Shown: positions 8,211-21,182 of the stretch, piece by piece | Layout: each line of letters begins with the position of its first letter | Position numbering within the stretch: position 1 is the first letter of the stretch | Assembly: GCA_016187945.1 (NCBI GenBank) | Contig: JACPIT010000001.1 | Coordinates: 310,001-374,000 of the forward strand | Direction: 5' to 3' | Origin: Opitutia bacterium | GTDB taxonomy: Bacteria; Verrucomicrobiota; Verrucomicrobiia; Opitutales; Opitutaceae | Length of the DNA: 64,000 bases | Made by a program: the position numbers and the translations under genes | Notes under the pieces: model-generated | The model's input: the letters and a program-made list of their open reading frames with translations, nothing else | What the model was told of the DNA's origin: nothing | The model's database searches: none

Positions 8211-10169
8211 TCAGCGGCTTCTCCGCAGTTCGGCGGCGAGCCGGTCGAGTTCGCCTTCGATCTGGCTGCCCTTCTGCACGCGCAGCGTGCGGCGCGCGCG
8301 GTCGAGGGCGTTGAGGGCGTTCGCAATCTCGCCGCGCTGGCGCAGGTGCGCGACGAACGGTTGCACGATCTTGTCGAAGAAATCGATGCCCGCGCCGCTG
8401 CCGTAGGTATCAAGCAGGCGTTGATAGGTGCGAAACTGGGCTGAAGCGTCGTCGGACTGGAGACTGCGCTGGAGCATCTCGGCAGCCTGTTGGTAGCTCA
8501 GGTCGACACGATCGGCCTGGTATTTCTTCACGAGGCGCTGCTCCTCGACGGCCGCGACACTCGCTTCGCCGCGTTCGCGAAGGCTGGCGACCAGTTGGCG
8601 GCCGAACGCGACCTCGAGATCCGGATAGCGACCGAACGCGGTCATCGCCTCGCGCAACGTGCCTTCGCGCTCGCGCACGTCGACGGCGGCAGCCTTCTGC
8701 GCGGCGAGGAGCACCTGCCACGCACGCAGGTTGCGCCGCTCGCGATTGACGGCCTCGCGCCCGGCGCGGACGGCAGCGGTCGCGTTGCCGATGCGGAGAT
8801 ACTCGGCCGCGAACGCGGCATGAATCTCCGAAAGCTGGAAAAGCGGCAGTGCACGGAAGCGCTCCGAAACGAACGCGAGTTCGTGATCGCTCATCTCGCG
8901 CCACGTCTGCGGATCGCGCACGAAACCGGCGACGAACTTCTGCTCGGCGTAACGACCGGCATCCATCACCCAGCCGGTCGGCGAAAGAAAACCGAACCAC
9001 GCGTGCCGCCCGTCGAGTCCGGCGCCACGGAAAAGCAGCGTCGGCGCGCCCCGCGCCTTGCCGACTTGCGCCGCGAAATACGCCTGATCGACACAGATGC
9101 CGCCGTCGCGGAGGATCGATTGCAGGGTGTAGTCGCGTCCGGGCCAGGTGAACTGATTGTTCGTCAGGCGATCCTTGCGGTAGCGGACCATGTCGTAGGC
9201 TTTCGCCAGTTCGGAGAGCGGCGGCGTGACGTTCTGCCGCGCCCAGACCAGCTCGGCGAACGGCGTGCTGGTATCGACGACGAACTTCAGCTCGCTCGCG
9301 GGCAGGCGCTTCAGCTTGTGCGCGGCGACGTTCGCGCGATCCAGTTTCGTCCAGTAATCGAACGCCGCCACCGGCTCCGGGAGGCGACGCGGTAGCAGCG
9401 CCGCGCTCACCTGCCCGTGCGGCCAATCGGGCGGCGGCGGCACGTCGTAGACGATGGCGATGGCGAGCGCGAGCGAAGCGTAGTCGGCGAAAGCCGCCGC
9501 GTTCGCAGTGTGGAGTTTTTGCAAAATCGAGAAGACGTCGATCGGGTTGTCTTGCTCGGAAAGCGTCGCGAAAAACTCCTGCGAGAACGCGACGTTGCCG
9601 ACGAGCCAGCGTTGCAGTTCGGGCGTGAGTTCGCCGCTCAACGAGCCGGGAGGCAGCGCGTAGCTGAGCGGCATGTTGGCGTGCGCGCCGCCGGCGGCTT
9701 CGATGCCGTGCAGCCAGTTTTCGAGCGCCTGCCGCCGCGGGGTGCCGAAGAGATGCGCCCAGCGGTAAAGCAAATACCACGGTGTCGCGCTACCGGGCTC
9801 GCGCTCGTAGGCAGCGAGAGCGGCGGCGCGCAGCGCGGGGACGGAGCGCCCCCAGCCTTCGCGCGCTGCGGAAGCGACGAGGGCGTCGAGTCGCGCGGCG
9901 GCGGGCGGACGCGCGAGCTCGTCGGCGGGGACGGCGGTGTCTTGCGCGCGGAGCGGCGCCGCCGCGAACAGCACGAGCACCGCCGCCCAGGCTTGCGCAA
10001 AACGGAGAGGCGGGCGTCGCTGTCCCTCGCGGCGCGCAGCGAGCGGTAGGGCCGGCTTCAGCCGGCCCAGGGCGGGTTGTGCTCGCGAGTCGGGCTCGCG
10101 AATGGGCGCGCTACTGGGCCGGCTGAAGCCGGCCCTACTGCCGGAGGGCGAGCGCGCGTCGATGGGCAC
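8211..10169 (-). CDS. Exported protein with transglutaminase-like domain and helical repeats; start unresolved
   Basis: Coding similarity is clear from about 10010 downwards: a signal-peptide-like stretch (LRFAQAWAAVLVLFAAAPLRAQ broken by A residues), a helical region, then a transglutaminase-like core with Cys in GGICVDQAYF, His in GRHAWFGF and Asp in WVMDAGRY, then TPR-like helices to the C-terminus. No ATG, GTG or TTG lies in frame between about 10045 and the signal peptide. The frame runs upstream through a REP pair (10046-10138), and the clpC terminator at 10206-10231 lies beyond that. The first in-frame GTG below the terminator (10169) is used here as the least bad start, but it would place about 50 repeat-derived residues before the signal. 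A REP insertion that displaced the original start is possible. The role is unknown; proximity to ExbBD suggests an envelope function. Confidence 0.7.
   Translation of the reverse strand: MPIDARSPSGSRAGFSRPSSAPIREPDSRAQPALGRLKPALPLAARREGQRRPPLRFAQAWAAVLVLFAAAPLRAQDTAVPADELARPPAAARLDALVASAAREGWGRSVPALRAAALAAYEREPGSATPWYLLYRWAHLFGTPRRQALENWLHGIEAAGGAHANMPLSYALPPGSLSGELTPELQRWLVGNVAFSQEFFATLSEQDNPIDVFSILQKLHTANAAAFADYASLALAIAIVYDVPPPPDWPHGQVSAALLPRRLPEPVAAFDYWTKLDRANVAAHKLKRLPASELKFVVDTSTPFAELVWARQNVTPPLSELAKAYDMVRYRKDRLTNNQFTWPGRDYTLQSILRDGGICVDQAYFAAQVGKARGAPTLLFRGAGLDGRHAWFGFLSPTGWVMDAGRYAEQKFVAGFVRDPQTWREMSDHELAFVSERFRALPLFQLSEIHAAFAAEYLRIGNATAAVRAGREAVNRERRNLRAWQVLLAAQKAAAVDVREREGTLREAMTAFGRYPDLEVAFGRQLVASLRERGEASVAAVEEQRLVKKYQADRVDLSYQQAAEMLQRSLQSDDASAQFRTYQRLLDTYGSGAGIDFFDKIVQPFVAHLRQRGEIANALNALDRARRTLRVQKGSQIEGELDRLAAELRRSR
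10046..10138. repeat. REP-type inverted pair, family C
   Basis: Arms GTAGGGCCGGCTTCAGCC and their complement ending CCCTAC at 10138, about 45 bases apart. A related single hairpin follows coaD at 52389-52411. It lies just upstream of the signal peptide of the transglutaminase-like gene. Confidence 0.85.
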
Positions 10170-10205
10170 GCGCGAAGCAAAGCTGCACGCGTGGCGCGCG
10201 ACAAC

Positions 10206-10231
10206 AAAAAGCCCGCCGGGGTGCGGCGGGC
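10206..10231 (-). terminator. Rho-independent terminator for the mcsA-mcsB-clpC operon
   Basis: On the minus strand a 7-bp GC stem (GCCCGCC / GGCGGGC) with a short loop is followed by a run of five T. It sits about 95 bases past the clpC stop codon. Confidence 0.8.
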
Positions 10232-10325
10232 GGAGAGAGTAGTGCGGTGCTTGGGCTCGCACGGGGGATTTTTAGCGCGGGCTGAAGCACCGCGCTCCCC
10301 CCCCCAGGCGTTCGCAGTCGGTTCG

Positions 10326-12875
<2,550 letters not shown>

Positions 12876-12898
12876 GGGAGCGTTGGGCGTGAAATCGG

Positions 12899-13981
12899 TT
12901 ACTTGGTAGCGTTACTGAAGTCCGGACCGGGCACTTTGGCAAATTCCGCGCGGAGCAACTCGCCGCGCGAGACGTCGCGCTGGCCGGCTTCCAGCGAACC
13001 TTTGAGGGCGTTCTGGATGTGGCCGGGCTGGCATTCGATGAACAGGCGATCGACGATCGCGCGCTGGGTGTCCGGGAAAATGCCGAGGTCGATGCCGAGA
13101 CGGATGAGCGAGAGGAGGTTCATCGCCTCGCCCGAGTTCAGCAGGAAACCGTGCTGGAGGATGCCGTAGGCGCGGCCGATCTTGTCGAAGAGTTTCGTCT
13201 GCTCGCCTTCGAGGAGTTTTTCCCGGGCGTTCAGCTCCTGCTCGATGATCGTGTTCAGGACGCCGGTGAGGTGCTTGATGATGTCCTCTTCGGTCTCGCC
13301 GAGCGTGGTCTGATTCGAGATTTGGAAAATCGAGCCGCTGGCGTCCGAGCCTTCACCGAAGAGGCCGCGGACGGCCATGCCGAGCTGGTTGACGGCGCGC
13401 ACGACCTTTTCCATCTGACCGGAAATCACGAGCGCCGGCAGGTGCATCATGGTCGAGGCGCGGATCGCGGTGCCGAGATTCGTCGGGCAGGCGGTCAGGT
13501 AGCCGAGCTGAGGATTGAAGGCGTAGTCGAGGTGCTCTTCGAGCTCCGTGTCGAGCGAGTCGATGGTGTTCCAGACTTTCTTGAACTGAAATCCGGAGCG
13601 CAGCACCTGGATGCGGAGATGGTCCTCCTCGTTGATCATCACGACGCAGGATTGGTCCTTGCTGATGACGATGCCGGAGCCGGCCTTGGCGTGGCTGAGC
13701 TCGCGGCTGATGAGATGGCGCTCGACGAGGATCTGGCGTTCGAGCTCGGAGAGATCTTCCACGGCCATCGCGAGCCCGCGCTTCATTTGCGGGAGGGCCG
13801 AGACGGCTTGGAGGCAGGCGGCGAGCACTTCGCGGCGCTGCGATTCTTTCGCCCAACCGGGAAATGGCATGCGCGCGAGGTTCCGCGCGAGGCGGATGCG
13901 CGTCATGAGCACGACTGCGCTCTTGTTGGCCGACGGGTCGGTCAACTCGGATGAAGAGGCGATAAGGTCGTTGATCTTCAT
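12899..13981 (-). CDS. mcsB: Protein arginine kinase McsB
   Basis: 360 residues, phosphagen-kinase fold that phosphorylates protein arginines and marks substrates for ClpC-ClpP. Typical pieces are RIRLARNLARMPFPGW near the N-terminus, ERHLISREL, the nucleotide-site stretch NEEDHLRIQ, TACPTNLGTAIRAS around residue 170-180, and a C-terminal dimerisation-type region. The ATG at 13979-13981 (MKINDLI) lies one base from the mcsA stop, so the two genes are coupled; the longer frame to 14227 is a shadow of mcsA. The clpC start is 23 bases downstream. Confidence 0.95.
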   Translation of the reverse strand: MKINDLIASSSELTDPSANKSAVVLMTRIRLARNLARMPFPGWAKESQRREVLAACLQAVSALPQMKRGLAMAVEDLSELERQILVERHLISRELSHAKAGSGIVISKDQSCVVMINEEDHLRIQVLRSGFQFKKVWNTIDSLDTELEEHLDYAFNPQLGYLTACPTNLGTAIRASTMMHLPALVISGQMEKVVRAVNQLGMAVRGLFGEGSDASGSIFQISNQTTLGETEEDIIKHLTGVLNTIIEQELNAREKLLEGEQTKLFDKIGRAYGILQHGFLLNSGEAMNLLSLIRLGIDLGIFPDTQRAIVDRLFIECQPGHIQNALKGSLEAGQRDVSRGELLRAEFAKVPGPDFSNATK

Positions 13982-13982
13982 C

Positions 13983-14495
13983 TCAGTTTTGCGGCTGGCG
14001 CGGCTTCTTGCCGACGGCTTGGCGGACCTGCGTGATCTCATCGCGGTAACGCGCGGCGTCTTCGTAACGCTCGGATTTGATGGCTTGGTCGAGTTCGGTC
14101 TCGAGTTGGGTGAGGCGCTCGTAGAGCGATTTGCGTTCGATGGCCTTTTGCGGCGTCTTGCCGATGTGCGCGGTGCCCTTGTGCATGCTGTCGAGCACGG
14201 GCTCGAGCGTCTCGGCAAAGGCCTCATAACAGGCCGGGCAACCGAAGCGGCCGGTTTTCTTGAAATCCTGTTGGGTGAAGCCGCACACCTCGCAACGCAG
14301 GTCGCCGCGCGGCTCGGGATTGAGCGAGGCTTTCAGCAGGAGGTCGGCGAGCGAGAAGCCGCTCGGGTCGGTGACGCCCTTCGCTTGGGCACACGCCTCG
14401 CACAGGTCAACCTTGTGGATCTTGTTGTTGACGATTTGGGTGAGATGGACCGTGGCCGGCTTCGAGCACAGGTCGCACTTGAGGGAGTTGGCCAT
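13983..14495 (-). CDS. mcsA: McsA-like activator with zinc-finger cysteines and UVR motif
   Basis: 170 residues. The N-terminal half has four CxxC pairs (CDLCSK, CEAC, CEVC, CPAC) for zinc binding, and the C-terminus has a UVR domain (YERLTQLETELDQAIKSE then YEDAARYRDE). McsA activates the McsB kinase and acts as adaptor to ClpC. First gene of the operon; the 220-base region upstream (14496-14715) must hold its promoter and shows no repeat or convincing CtsR operator. Its own leader lacks a purine Shine-Dalgarno sequence. Confidence 0.93.
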   Translation of the reverse strand: MANSLKCDLCSKPATVHLTQIVNNKIHKVDLCEACAQAKGVTDPSGFSLADLLLKASLNPEPRGDLRCEVCGFTQQDFKKTGRFGCPACYEAFAETLEPVLDSMHKGTAHIGKTPQKAIERKSLYERLTQLETELDQAIKSERYEDAARYRDEITQVRQAVGKKPRQPQN

Positions 14496-14715
14496 GAAAA
14501 TTCGTGGAGGTGACCGAGGAGAAACCGAACCCGCCGTTCATTCCGGATGCCCGGCCGGATGGCTTTCCTCTGGCAATTGTGAAAATGCCCAAACTCATTC
14601 GGGAAGCAAGTGCGCAGTCCTCCCCGCGTGCGGCATCGTAGCGGCGAGTGCGAGCCTGCGCCATCGGGTGTGCACCCCGCCGGCGTTGCGCGTGTCCGGG
14701 GCCGGTTTTCGCCGC

Positions 14716-15582
14716 TCAGATTTTCACGCCTTCGCGCGTGACGCGTTGGCGGAACTCGGCGAGCAGTTGGTTCGTGATCGGGCCGGGTTTGCCATTGCCG
14801 ATGACGCGGCCGTCGAGCTTCACGACGGGCACGACCTCCGCGCCGGAGCCGGTGAGGAAACACTCGTCCGCGCACCAAACGTCGTAGCGCGTCATGTTCT
14901 GTTCGACGAGCGGCACACCGAGGGAGCGAGCGATGTCGAACATCGTGTCGCGCGTGATGCCCTTCAGCGCACCCTGGCTGGCGGACGGCGTGTAGATCGT
15001 GCCCTTGTGGACCGTGAAGATGTTATCCGCCGTGCACTCGGCGACGTAGCCCTGGTCGTTGAGCATGATCGCCTCGAGCGCGCCGGACTGCTTCGCCTCG
15101 ATCTTGCCGAGGATGTTGTTCACGTAGTTCAGCGACTTGATCGTCGGCGGCAACGCGGCCGGGTTGATGCGGCGCGTGGGCACGGTGACGATCGCGAGGC
15201 CGTTGTCGTAATACTCCTTCGGGTAAAGCTGGATCGTGCTCGCGATGATGAACACCGTCGGCTTCGGACACAGCCACGGCGCGAGCCCGAGGTCGCCGGC
15301 GCCGCGCGTGACGACGAGGCGAATGTAGCCATCGGTGAGCTTGTTGCGGCGGCAGGTTTCGCAGGTCGCCTCGATGAATTGCTCACGCGTCAGCGGCAGG
15401 TCGAGCAGCAGAGCCTTGGCGGAGTATTCGAGGCGCTCGAGGTGCTCGACGAGGCGGAAGACGTTGCCGCTGTAGAGTCGGATGCCCTCGAAAATGCCGT
15501 CGCCGTAGAGCAGGCCGTGGTCGAACACCGACACCTTGGCCTCGGTCGAGTCCACATACTTGCCATCCAAATAGACGATCAT
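14716..15582 (-). CDS. ilvE: Class IV aminotransferase (branched-chain aminotransferase type)
   Basis: 288 residues, PLP fold type IV. The predicted Schiff-base lysine is Lys149 in TIKSLNYVNNILGK; other family marks are VFDHGLLYGDGIFEGIR near residues 19-34, ECTADNIF and FLTGSGAEVVPV. Most likely converts branched-chain keto acids and glutamate to Leu/Ile/Val. D-amino-acid transaminase or aminodeoxychorismate lyase activity cannot be excluded because the families share these motifs. ATG at 15580-15582 (MIVYLDGK) fits the family start; nine more in-frame residues upstream are possible. Divergent from the pseudopilin gene across an AT-rich 87 bases. Confidence 0.9.
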   Translation of the reverse strand: MIVYLDGKYVDSTEAKVSVFDHGLLYGDGIFEGIRLYSGNVFRLVEHLERLEYSAKALLLDLPLTREQFIEATCETCRRNKLTDGYIRLVVTRGAGDLGLAPWLCPKPTVFIIASTIQLYPKEYYDNGLAIVTVPTRRINPAALPPTIKSLNYVNNILGKIEAKQSGALEAIMLNDQGYVAECTADNIFTVHKGTIYTPSASQGALKGITRDTMFDIARSLGVPLVEQNMTRYDVWCADECFLTGSGAEVVPVVKLDGRVIGNGKPGPITNQLLAEFRQRVTREGVKI

Positions 15583-15669
15583 GCGCCGAACCAAACCACA
15601 CCGCGTCACAAAGGCGAGAATCGGCTTGCGGTATTAATTACCTATGACTCGACTGCGACCCTCTCTGTT

Positions 15670-16425
15670 ATGCTTTTTGGCGACCGCCGCACTGACGCAG
15701 GCTTCACGCTCATCGAGCTGCTCACGGTAATCGCGATCATCGGCATCCTCGCGGCCCTGATTTTTCCGACGATCGGCAAAGTCCGCGAAACCGCCCAACG
15801 CACGGTCGACGCCAACAATCTCCGCGAGATCGTCAAAGCCGCGCAGCTCTACGCCGCCGACAACAACGACCGCCTCCCCGACCCGCAGGCCATCGCGACG
15901 CAGTATCCCGGTCTCGGCCAAGGCCCGTTCGCGTGGGCCGGCATCCTCGCCCAACGCGGCATCCTCAAGGATCCGACATTCTACTTCGCGAAAAACGATC
16001 CGCAGTTCAACGGCACCTACCCGACTGCGATCGTCAGCCCCACGGGCAACACCACGCTCGACTCGTCCTTCACGACGAACCGCGTGCTCTCGTTCGAATT
16101 CGTCGGCGGCCTCCGCATGAGCGACGGCCCGACGGTCCCCGTCGCGTTCACGCGCGGCCTCCTCGCCACCGGTCTGTGGAGCGCCGAGAGCGGCGCCTAC
16201 AAGGACGCCGGTGGCCACATCGCTTTTCTGGGCGGCAACGTCCAGTTCTACCCCAACACCAGCGAGGCCGCCAATCAGCTTACGCTGAACAACGGCCAGA
16301 AGGGCAGCAACGTGCTGCAGGCTCTGCCCTTTAACCCCACTGCAGCAAGCAATCCGAGGGTTTACGCGACGCCCCCGGCCGGTGTCGGCACCCTAGCCGG
16401 CACTCCCGCCGTGCGCGCCTCCTAG
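15670..16425 (+). CDS. Type IV pilin-like/type II secretion pseudopilin
   Basis: 251 residues. The short leader ends in Gly11; the prepilin peptidase site is DAG followed by FTLIELLTVIAIIG, with Glu at +5 and a single hydrophobic helix. The rest is a soluble domain with KAAQLYAADNNDRLPD and HIAFLGGNVQFYPN, the pattern of the large type II pseudopilin-like families of Verrucomicrobiota and Planctomycetes. It is probably cleaved, methylated and inserted as a minor pseudopilin or surface protein; no assembly genes are nearby. ATG at 15670 gives the shortest normal leader. A strong terminator follows, so it is likely monocistronic. Confidence 0.9.
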   Translation: MLFGDRRTDAGFTLIELLTVIAIIGILAALIFPTIGKVRETAQRTVDANNLREIVKAAQLYAADNNDRLPDPQAIATQYPGLGQGPFAWAGILAQRGILKDPTFYFAKNDPQFNGTYPTAIVSPTGNTTLDSSFTTNRVLSFEFVGGLRMSDGPTVPVAFTRGLLATGLWSAESGAYKDAGGHIAFLGGNVQFYPNTSEAANQLTLNNGQKGSNVLQALPFNPTAASNPRVYATPPAGVGTLAGTPAVRAS

Positions 16426-16472
16426 ATCCGTCAGAAGTCAGCACAGACCCGCCATTGCTTTCGGCTAAAAAC

Positions 16473-16504
16473 AAAAGCCCGGCCCGCACAGGCCGGGCTT
16501 TTTT
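16473..16504. terminator. Strong intrinsic terminator after the pseudopilin gene
   Basis: A 12-bp perfect stem (AAAAGCCCGGCC pairing with GGCCGGGCTTTT) around a CGCACA loop, followed by T-rich sequence. The A-rich 5' side means it could work on both strands. Confidence 0.93.
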
Positions 16505-16668
16505 CTTTCCCCACCGCCTGCGCGCCACCTACCGTCTCGCCCGCCGCGCACACTTCGTTCCGGGCCGCCACGGGGTGAACGCCGCCTGCCGGCCGAGCGT
16601 GGCGCCTGCCATCGTCGCGCCATCACACTCCCGTTCACTTTCCCTTTCCCTCTCCCCTTCACTCCCGC

Positions 16669-18339
16669 ATGTCCGCCGCTCCCACCTACGTCATCGGCCA
16701 CAAGAACCCCGACGCCGATTCTATCTGCTCCGCGATCGCCTACGCCGCCTTCAAGGAAGCCGCCGGTCAACCGGGCTACGTGCCGGCCCGCTGCGGCAAC
16801 TCCAACGCCCGCATCGACGCCATCCTCGCGCGCTTTCGCACGCCACTCCCGCTCTACCTCGCCGACGTCCACCCGCGCGTCGACGACGTGATGGTGAAAG
16901 ACGTCCATAGCCTCAGCGAAACCGCCACCTGCGCCGAAGCCCTCGAATTCATCGACCGCTACAACCACCGCGTCGTCCCCGTCGTCAGCGCTGACGAAAA
17001 ACTCATTGGCACCATCAGCACGCCCGCGCTCGCCCACGCGTTTCTCCCGCAAATCTCCGAGCCGAAACGCATGCGGCTCGTCAACGCCGACCTCGCCTCG
17101 ATCGCCCGCACGCTCCGCGCCGAAGTCGTGCACCTCGGCGCCAGCCCCGACCTCGTCGAGGAACTCTACGTGCGCATCGGCGCGATGGACATCGCTTCCT
17201 TCTGGCGCCTCTCGCAGGCCGAGGGCATCCCCGCCGAAAAATCCATCATCGTCGTCGGCGACCGCAGCGACATCCAGCAACGCTCGATCGAACTCGGTGT
17301 GCGTCTCCTCGTCATCACCGGCGGCAAACGCGTGCACCCGTCCATCGCCGACGCCGCCCACGCGCGCGGCATCGCGCTTTTCATCAGCCCCTACGACTCC
17401 GCCACCACCGCCTGGCTCATCCGCACCGCCAGCCGCCTCGCCCCGATCATCGATCGCACGTTCGCGACCGTGAACGCCGACAGCCGCCTCGCCGACGTCC
17501 GCCGCAAAGTTGGCGCGTCCGCCGCGCCCGCGTTCATGGTCCTCACCGACGACGGCCGCCTCGCCGGCATCCTCACGAAAACCGACATGCTCAAACCCGT
17601 GCCGACGCGCCTCGTGCTCGTCGACCACAACGAGCTCACCCAAGCCGTCCCCGGCGCCGACGAAGTCACGATCACCGAGATCATCGACCACCACCGCCTC
17701 GCGCCGATGGCCACGCCGCAACCGATTTTCTTCCTCAACGATCCCGTCGGCTCCACCTGCACGATCGTCGCGGACCTCTTCCGCCGCTACGGCCTCAAGC
17801 CCACGCCCGACCTCGCCGGCCTCATGATGTCCGGCCTCATCTCCGACACGCTCCTTCTCCAGAGCCCGACCTCGACGCCGAAGGACGCCGACATCCTCGC
17901 CTGGCTCGAATCCCACGCCGACATCAAGGCCAAGGCGCTCGCCGAACTCATCTTCAGCTCCGGCTCCGTCATCCTCGCCAGCCCGCCCGCCAAAGTCGTT
18001 CGCTCCGACTTCAAGATCTACGACGAGGAAGGCACGAAGTTCTCCGTCTCGCAGGTCGAGGAACTCGGCTTCGACAACTTCTGGGCCCACGCCAAGGAAA
18101 TCGCCGCCGCCCTCGCCGAGCTCCGCGACACCGAAAAGCTCAACTTCGCCGCGCTGCTCGTCACGGACATCAACACGCAGAACTCGCTCCTCCTCGTGAA
18201 AGGCGAGCCCGAGTTCATCCGCAAGATCTCCTACGCCCACGTCGAGCAGGACGAAATCTTCGACCTCCCCGGCGTCGTCTCCCGCAAAAAGCAACTCATC
18301 CCCTACCTCACGAGCTTGCTGCGGGAGATGCGGGGGTGA
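16669..18339 (+). CDS. ppaC: Manganese-dependent inorganic pyrophosphatase with CBS/DRTGG insert
   Basis: 556 residues, DHH-family (family II) pyrophosphatase. N-terminal GHKNPDADS binds the metals. A regulatory insert follows, with a CBS motif (about 70-125), a DRTGG-like domain (about 180-270) and a second CBS. Catalytic sequence resumes with LVDHNE (near 318) and DHH (near 340, IIDHHRL), then a DHHA2 domain to the C-terminus. Splits PPi to drive biosynthesis in the cytoplasm; the CBS insert is known in relatives to make activity respond to adenine nucleotides. The leader is a long C/T tract with no Shine-Dalgarno motif. Confidence 0.95.
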   Translation: MSAAPTYVIGHKNPDADSICSAIAYAAFKEAAGQPGYVPARCGNSNARIDAILARFRTPLPLYLADVHPRVDDVMVKDVHSLSETATCAEALEFIDRYNHRVVPVVSADEKLIGTISTPALAHAFLPQISEPKRMRLVNADLASIARTLRAEVVHLGASPDLVEELYVRIGAMDIASFWRLSQAEGIPAEKSIIVVGDRSDIQQRSIELGVRLLVITGGKRVHPSIADAAHARGIALFISPYDSATTAWLIRTASRLAPIIDRTFATVNADSRLADVRRKVGASAAPAFMVLTDDGRLAGILTKTDMLKPVPTRLVLVDHNELTQAVPGADEVTITEIIDHHRLAPMATPQPIFFLNDPVGSTCTIVADLFRRYGLKPTPDLAGLMMSGLISDTLLLQSPTSTPKDADILAWLESHADIKAKALAELIFSSGSVILASPPAKVVRSDFKIYDEEGTKFSVSQVEELGFDNFWAHAKEIAAALAELRDTEKLNFAALLVTDINTQNSLLLVKGEPEFIRKISYAHVEQDEIFDLPGVVSRKKQLIPYLTSLLREMRG

Positions 18340-18350
18340 ACGGTTCGCCT

Positions 18351-18791
18351 ATGCCACCTGTCGATCCACGAATCGCAATTTGGAATACGCTGCACGACGG
18401 CGAAATTACGGTCGTCCGTCAGACCAACGACCGCGTGGAAATGTTCGTCAACGTTCCCTATATCCGGGAACGAATCGAACCTCTCGGCGACTCGTTCCGC
18501 ATTTCGCTTCGCGGTTTTCGCTCGTTCCAACTGACCGACGCAGATGGCAAAGTTCAGAGTAGTGCTTTGGTCGATCTTTCGCGCAGCGGCATCGAGATTT
18601 TCTCAACGGAATCGACCGCAATGCCGGTGAAGGTCGCGACGACGACCGGTTACTTGATTTTCGACTTCGACGAGCTCGAAATACATCTCGATACGGGAGA
18701 GCGCGTTTCCTACGAGACGGTGTTCGCAGCCTCCTCGGACTTCTGGGACGAATGGGAAGCGCGCGCGAACGCCGCTAAGAATTCGCATTAA
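18351..18791 (+). CDS. Hypothetical protein
   Basis: 146 residues, not recognised. No signal peptide or membrane helix; alternating hydrophobic residues suggest a mostly beta protein with an acidic C-terminal helix (DFWDEWEARANAA). Base composition and codon use are visibly less GC-rich than the genes on either side, which hints at acquisition. ATG at 18351 lies 12 bases after the ppaC stop; an in-frame GTG at 18336 overlaps that stop and could give five more residues. A second small gene follows 13 bases later, so the two probably form a unit. Confidence 0.6.
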   Translation: MPPVDPRIAIWNTLHDGEITVVRQTNDRVEMFVNVPYIRERIEPLGDSFRISLRGFRSFQLTDADGKVQSSALVDLSRSGIEIFSTESTAMPVKVATTTGYLIFDFDELEIHLDTGERVSYETVFAASSDFWDEWEARANAAKNSH

Positions 18792-18804
18792 CCCGACCTC
18801 CGTA

Positions 18805-18963
18805 ATGCCCCCGGCTAACAAGCATTCACGCCACTTGTCTCGCGCCAAACACGAGAGCCCCGAGTGGCAGAAAGAAATCTCGCGCCGCATGCGCGAAATG
18901 GATGCCGGAAAGAAAGTCACACTCGCCGAACTGAAACGGCGAATTGCAGCGTCCGGACTGTAG
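18805..18963 (+). CDS. Small basic hypothetical protein (52 aa)
   Basis: 52 residues, too short for many gene callers. Rich in Arg/Lys/His at the N-terminus, then a predicted helix (PEWQKEISRRMREMDAGKK) and a short second helix ending in LAELKRRIAASGL. This layout recalls the C-terminal tails of small antitoxins and addiction-module components, but no family can be named. It lies 13 bases after the preceding unknown gene. Its TAG stop codon is formed by the first bases of a REP-type repeat beginning at 18960. Confidence 0.5.
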   Translation: MPPANKHSRHLSRAKHESPEWQKEISRRMREMDAGKKVTLAELKRRIAASGL

Positions 18964-19027
18964 GGCCGGCCCTTTTGGCCCGGCCGCATCGAACGTGATC
19001 GCGGCCCGCCGACAAGCGGCGGCCCTA
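18960..19027. repeat. REP-type palindromes overlapping a stop codon
   Basis: Starts with GTAGGGCCGGCCCTTTTGGC and its hairpin partner, then a second hairpin GCCCGCCGACAAGCGGCGG ending in CCCTAC. The first TAG is the stop of the 52-residue gene. A diverged copy lies at 45566-45636. Confidence 0.8.
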
Positions 19028-19113
19028 CAATTCGTCTCTCGCGCAGATGGGTGTGCGTTCCGCTAACTGCGCCATTGCATCCCGGCGGCGGCCTCCGCAA
19101 CGTGACGGCTCCT

Positions 19114-20922
<1,809 letters not shown>

Positions 20923-20982
20923 TCCTCCTCTCTTTGGTGGGAGGGACTTTTATGCCCCGACGCGCAGCATGCATCGATTTGT

Positions 20983-21057
20983 CGGCCACAAAGAGGCACG
21001 AAAATACACGAAGAAGTCGGCTTTATTTTTGTGCGCCTTTGCGCCTTTTTGTGGCCA
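20983..21057. repeat. Long inverted repeat of degenerate words (CACAAAG/CACGAA type)
   Basis: Arms GGCCACAAAGAGGCACGAAA and a complementary T/G-rich arm ending TTTTTGTGGCC face each other over a short spacer, in a 260-base intergenic region with no gene. A further half-arm of a similar kind (GTGTTCATTCGTGTCCATTA) lies at about 21137. Confidence 0.75.
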
Positions 21058-21182
21058 AGTTCCCCGTTGATTGGGCGTAGTCGAGTAGCCGCCGTGCACC
21101 TTTCCGCATAGTCCGCGTTTCCCGGCCTTTAATTAGTGTTCATTCGTGTCCATTAGTAGGCGCCCCTCCGTCTCCGTCCCCG

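Noticed and set aside
9638-10000. TTG-started frame beside the transglutaminase-like signal peptide
   Set aside because: It translates the region in a +1 frame to Arg/Ser/Pro-rich sequence; it could only help if there were a frameshift, for which there is no evidence in the read itself.
13982-14227. N-terminal extension of McsB
   Set aside because: It overlaps the coding sequence of McsA in another frame and carries Ser/Arg-rich shadow sequence; the start at 13981 matches the family.
18336-18350. GTG start for the 146-residue hypothetical gene
   Set aside because: It is possible by overlap with the ppaC stop, but the ATG 15 bases later has better context; recorded as an alternative only.
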